Below the pieces are notes generated by a model, which was not told the DNA's origin, searched no databases, and was given only the letters and a program-made list of their open reading frames with translations. From Shinella granuli (lineage in GTDB: Bacteria > Pseudomonadota > Alphaproteobacteria > Rhizobiales > Rhizobiaceae), in the NCBI RefSeq assembly GCF_004341885.1, contig NZ_SLVX01000004.1, positions 248,001 through 312,000 of the forward strand: a DNA stretch of 64,000 bases, given 5' to 3'. This document shows positions 61,180 through 64,000 of the stretch, piece after piece (positions within the stretch are counted from its first letter, which is position 1; every line of letters starts with the position of its first letter). Both the position numbers and the translations under genes were made by a program.

Positions 61180-64000
61180 CTATTCCGCCGCTTCCCGCTG
61201 CGTCGTCGAAAGCTGCGTCAGCCAGGCCCGCATGGAGGCCGGACGGACGGGCTTGTTCTGCACGAGGATATTGTCGCGCTCGGCCTCGGCGCGCACGTCC
61301 GGCGTGCGGTCGGCGGTGACGAGCAGGGCCGGGACTTGCCGGCCGAGCGCCGCCCGGAGCTTTCCGATCGCGGCGATGCCGGTGCCGTCGTCGAGATGAT
61401 AGTCGGCGATGACCGCATCGAAGGTGGGGGTGCCGGCCGCGGCCAGCGCCTCGACCGCGGCCACCGATTCGGCGAGCGTCACCGTGCAGCCCCAGCCGGA
61501 GAGAAGCAGCCGCATGCCGTCGAGGATCTTCGGCTCGTTGTCGACGCAGAGGACACGCAGGCCCTTGAGCGGCTCCTCGCTTGCCGGCACCGCGGCCGGC
61601 TTGTCGGCGACGTGGCGGCTCGCGGCGGCATCGATGGGCACGCGCACCTTGAAGCTGGTGCCGCGCCCCGGCGTCGATTGCAGCTCGACCGGATGGGAGA
61701 GCACGCGCGAGATGCGGTCGACGATGGAAAGGCCGAGCCCGAGGCCCGGCGCCGTGCGCGCGCCCTCGTCGAGGCGAGCGAATTCCTTGAACACCGTGCG
61801 GAATTTCGAGGCGGGAATGCCGATGCCGGAATCCAGCACCTGTATATAAGCGTGCCCGCCCTTGCGCCGGACGCCGACGAGGACCTTTCCCGAATTGGTG
61901 TATTTGATGGCGTTCGAGACGAGGTTCTGCACGACGCGGCGCAGGAGGTTCGGGTCGGTGCGGATGGCGAGCGAGGAGGGGAGCACGGTGAACTTCAGGT
62001 TCTTCGCCCGCGCCATGGGCGCAAAATCGGTCTCGATGCGTTTCAGGAGGTCCTTCAGCGGCACCGTCTGCACGCGCGGCTTCATCGCGCCGGTGTCGAG
62101 GCGGGAAATGTCGAGCACGGCGCCGAGAATGGCCTCCACCGATTCCAGCGAGGAATCGATGTTGTGGATCATCTGGCGGTTCTCCGTCTCGCCGAGCCGT
62201 TCGACGAGGGAGGAGGAATAGAGGCGGGCGGCGTTCAGCGGCTGGAGGATGTCGTGGCCGGCGGCCGCGAAGAAGCGCGTCTTGCTGATATTCGCCTCCT
62301 CGGCGGCCGCGCGCGCTTCGGCCAGCTCCGTGTTGACGCGGGTGAGCTCGGCGGTGCGCTGGGCGACGCGCTGTTCCAGCGTCTCGTTGACCTGTTTCAG
62401 CGCCCGGTCGGCCGCCACGCGGTCAGTGATGTCGGTATAGGTGGAGACGAAGCCCTTTTCCGGCATGGCATTGGTGCGCACCTCGATGATGCGCTCGCCG
62501 CCGGAAAGCACCAGCGCGAAGGGCTCGTCGTAGGTCATGGTGCGCGTCACCGCGGCCTCGCGGTCTTCTTCCGCGATGTCGCCGCGCTCGATGAGGATTT
62601 CCACGATGTCGGCAAGCGGGAAGCCGACCTGGCCGACATATTCCGGCAGGTCGAGCAACTGGCGGAAGCGGCGGTTCCAGACGGTGAGGTTGCCGGCGCT
62701 GTCGAAGACGGCGATGCCCTGGTCCATCTGGCCGAGCGCGGTCTGCAGCATGTCCTGGTTGTATTGCAGCGCCTCGCTGGCCTGGTCGAGCAGCCAGTCC
62801 GTATCCGTCGGCGTGTCGTCGATGCGCTGGAGCACGAGCGACAGGACGAGGCGGGCCGAGGAGGAGCCGATGGCGCTGCCGAGCAGCTGTTCGGAAAAGT
62901 GCACGATGGCGGCATCGGCCGGCGAATTGTCCTCCAGCCAGCGGCCGACCTGCCGCTCATAGGTATGAAAGGAGCGCTGCATGCGCTCTTCGCCGAGATA
63001 TTTGGCGATGGTGGTCTTCAGATCCTTGACCGTCACCTTGGTGCGTCGGCCGCGGAAGGCTCGTTCGAGACGCGGCTTGGAGCGGATGAAGGTGCCGGCC
63101 TGGAGCCGTTCCAGCGAGGTCGGGTTGCGGGTGAGCGAGCCGATGACATAGGCGCCGATATTCACCATCATGGCGAGCAGCGTGGCGTTGACCAGTGGGT
63201 CCGCGTTCTCGCCGGTGAAGATGGTCGCACCGGGAAACAGGAAGCCGAGCACCGTTTCGGCGATATAGGCATTGTCGGCGACGCCGATACTCGGCAGGAA
63301 GAGCAGGTAGGCCCACACGACGAGGCCGGAGATCATGCCGGCCATGGCGCCGCGGGCATTGGCATTGCGCCAGAAGAGGCCGCCGAGCAGCGTCGGGGCG
63401 ACCTGCGCCGCCGCGGCGAAGGCGAGCAGGCCCATCGAGGCGAGGCCGGCATTGGCGGTCGCGGCGCGATAATAGGCATAGCCCAGCAGCAGCACGAAGA
63501 AGATCGCGAGCCGCCGGATGCGCAGCAGCATGCGCGACAGGTCGTCCTGCTGCTCGACGCCGCCGATGAGGTTGCGCCGCAGCACGACGGGGATGACGAT
63601 GTCGTTCGACACCATGATGGAGAGCGCCACCGAGGCGACGATGACCATGGCGGTGGCGGCGGAGAACCCGCCGATGAAGGCGATGAGCGTCAGGACGGGC
63701 TGGTCGAGCGCGAAGGGCAGCGTCAGCACATAGAGATCGGCATCGCCCTGGCCGTTGAAGGTGAGCACGCCGCCGATGGCGACGGGCAGCACGAAGAGGT
63801 TGATGGCGACGAGGTAGAGCGGGAAGAGGATGCCCGCCATGCGCAGCTCGCCCGCCGTGCGGTTCTCCACCACCGTGACGTGGAACTGGCGCGGCAGCAT
63901 GACGATGGCGAAGGCGGACAGCACGATGAGCAGGATCCAGCGCGCGACCGGCGTTTCATAGGTCAGCGCCTGCATGACGCGCTCGTTCTCCGCCGCGCGC
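61180..64000 (-). CDS. Sodium:solute symporter-histidine kinase hybrid (CrbS/MxtR type), partial
   Basis: Open through the right edge; 939 codons are visible and the start lies outside. The visible N-terminal part (about 400 residues) is the end of an SSS/PutP-like symporter with helices (LPRQFHVTVVEN, LVAINLFVLPVAIG). Then come a PAS domain (ALGQMDQGIAVFDSAGNLTV), a coiled coil, the H-box FAAAGHDILQPLNAARL, an ATPase domain (NLVSNAIKYTN, GLGLGLSIVDR) and a C-terminal receiver with Asp in VIADYHLDDGTG. Likely senses a transported carboxylate such as acetate and signals to the LuxR regulator beside it. Confidence 0.93.
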   Translation of the reverse strand, partial: RAAENERVMQALTYETPVARWILLIVLSAFAIVMLPRQFHVTVVENRTAGELRMAGILFPLYLVAINLFVLPVAIGGVLTFNGQGDADLYVLTLPFALDQPVLTLIAFIGGFSAATAMVIVASVALSIMVSNDIVIPVVLRRNLIGGVEQQDDLSRMLLRIRRLAIFFVLLLGYAYYRAATANAGLASMGLLAFAAAAQVAPTLLGGLFWRNANARGAMAGMISGLVVWAYLLFLPSIGVADNAYIAETVLGFLFPGATIFTGENADPLVNATLLAMMVNIGAYVIGSLTRNPTSLERLQAGTFIRSKPRLERAFRGRRTKVTVKDLKTTIAKYLGEERMQRSFHTYERQVGRWLEDNSPADAAIVHFSEQLLGSAIGSSSARLVLSLVLQRIDDTPTDTDWLLDQASEALQYNQDMLQTALGQMDQGIAVFDSAGNLTVWNRRFRQLLDLPEYVGQVGFPLADIVEILIERGDIAEEDREAAVTRTMTYDEPFALVLSGGERIIEVRTNAMPEKGFVSTYTDITDRVAADRALKQVNETLEQRVAQRTAELTRVNTELAEARAAAEEANISKTRFFAAAGHDILQPLNAARLYSSSLVERLGETENRQMIHNIDSSLESVEAILGAVLDISRLDTGAMKPRVQTVPLKDLLKRIETDFAPMARAKNLKFTVLPSSLAIRTDPNLLRRVVQNLVSNAIKYTNSGKVLVGVRRKGGHAYIQVLDSGIGIPASKFRTVFKEFARLDEGARTAPGLGLGLSIVDRISRVLSHPVELQSTPGRGTSFKVRVPIDAAASRHVADKPAAVPASEEPLKGLRVLCVDNEPKILDGMRLLLSGWGCTVTLAESVAAVEALAAAGTPTFDAVIADYHLDDGTGIAAIGKLRAALGRQVPALLVTADRTPDVRAEAERDNILVQNKPVRPASMRAWLTQLSTTQREAAE

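Overview
The window is 64 kb of GC-rich chromosome from an alphaproteobacterium of the Rhizobiales, most likely family Rhizobiaceae (Shinella/Ensifer/Agrobacterium/Rhizobium type). Evidence: a GcrA homologue with clustered GANTC sites, a SAM-II riboswitch ahead of metZ, a PodJ-like polarity protein, the two-domain rhizobial dCTP deaminase, HWE/HisKA_2 kinases and several copies of short palindromic intergenic repeats typical of rhizobia. Genus assignment is inference. I see no rRNA, CRISPR array, transposase or prophage; there is one tRNA (Gly, CCC).

Layout. 0.5-11 kb: a membrane-anchored hypothetical protein, a PPK2 polyphosphate kinase, then the phosphate-starvation block phoR-pstSCAB-phoU-phoB with a three-heptamer PHO box before pstS. 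10.7-17 kb: gcrA, argD-argF, hslO, apaG, and metZ controlled by a SAM-II riboswitch. 17-26 kb: dcd, then an accessory carbohydrate region: a decayed sugar-ABC/glycosidase remnant, a LacI-family regulator, tRNA-Gly, an amino-acid-type ABC transporter that has no ATPase gene, an SDR enzyme and a GH42 beta-galactosidase. Five copies of the palindrome AAACGTTT lie in front of these transcription units and look like one LacI regulon. 26-35 kb: a GspE-N/GT2 glycosyltransferase, an orphan periplasmic binding protein, an S24 (LexA-like) regulator, two divergent EamA permeases, and a CHASE3 kinase / receiver / receiver-HWE-kinase cluster.

35-43 kb: small proteins, ribosomal protein S21, cold-shock protein, then a fatty-acid beta-oxidation operon (acyl-CoA dehydrogenase, thiolase, FadB-type multifunctional protein) with a perfect inverted-repeat operator in front. 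43-51 kb: podJ-like polarity factor, TauE/SafE exporter with its TIGR02186 partner, universal stress protein, HxlR regulator divergent from a reductase with three operator half-sites between them. 50.7-64 kb: the Lhr-type helicase/PdeM DNA-repair pair, YitT protein, TPR-methyltransferase, DUF6460 protein, CAP-domain lipoprotein, MATE exporter, DUF2934 protein with a general-stress (EcfG-type) promoter, pyrD with a DUF952 partner, a LuxR-type response regulator, and a symporter-histidine-kinase hybrid (CrbS/MxtR type) that runs off the right edge.

Most of the window is core metabolism and signalling. The best candidates for new biology are the LacI/AAACGTTT region at 18.3-26 kb with its deletion scar and ATPase-less transporter, the GANTC cluster between gcrA and argD, and the riboswitch expression platform of metZ.
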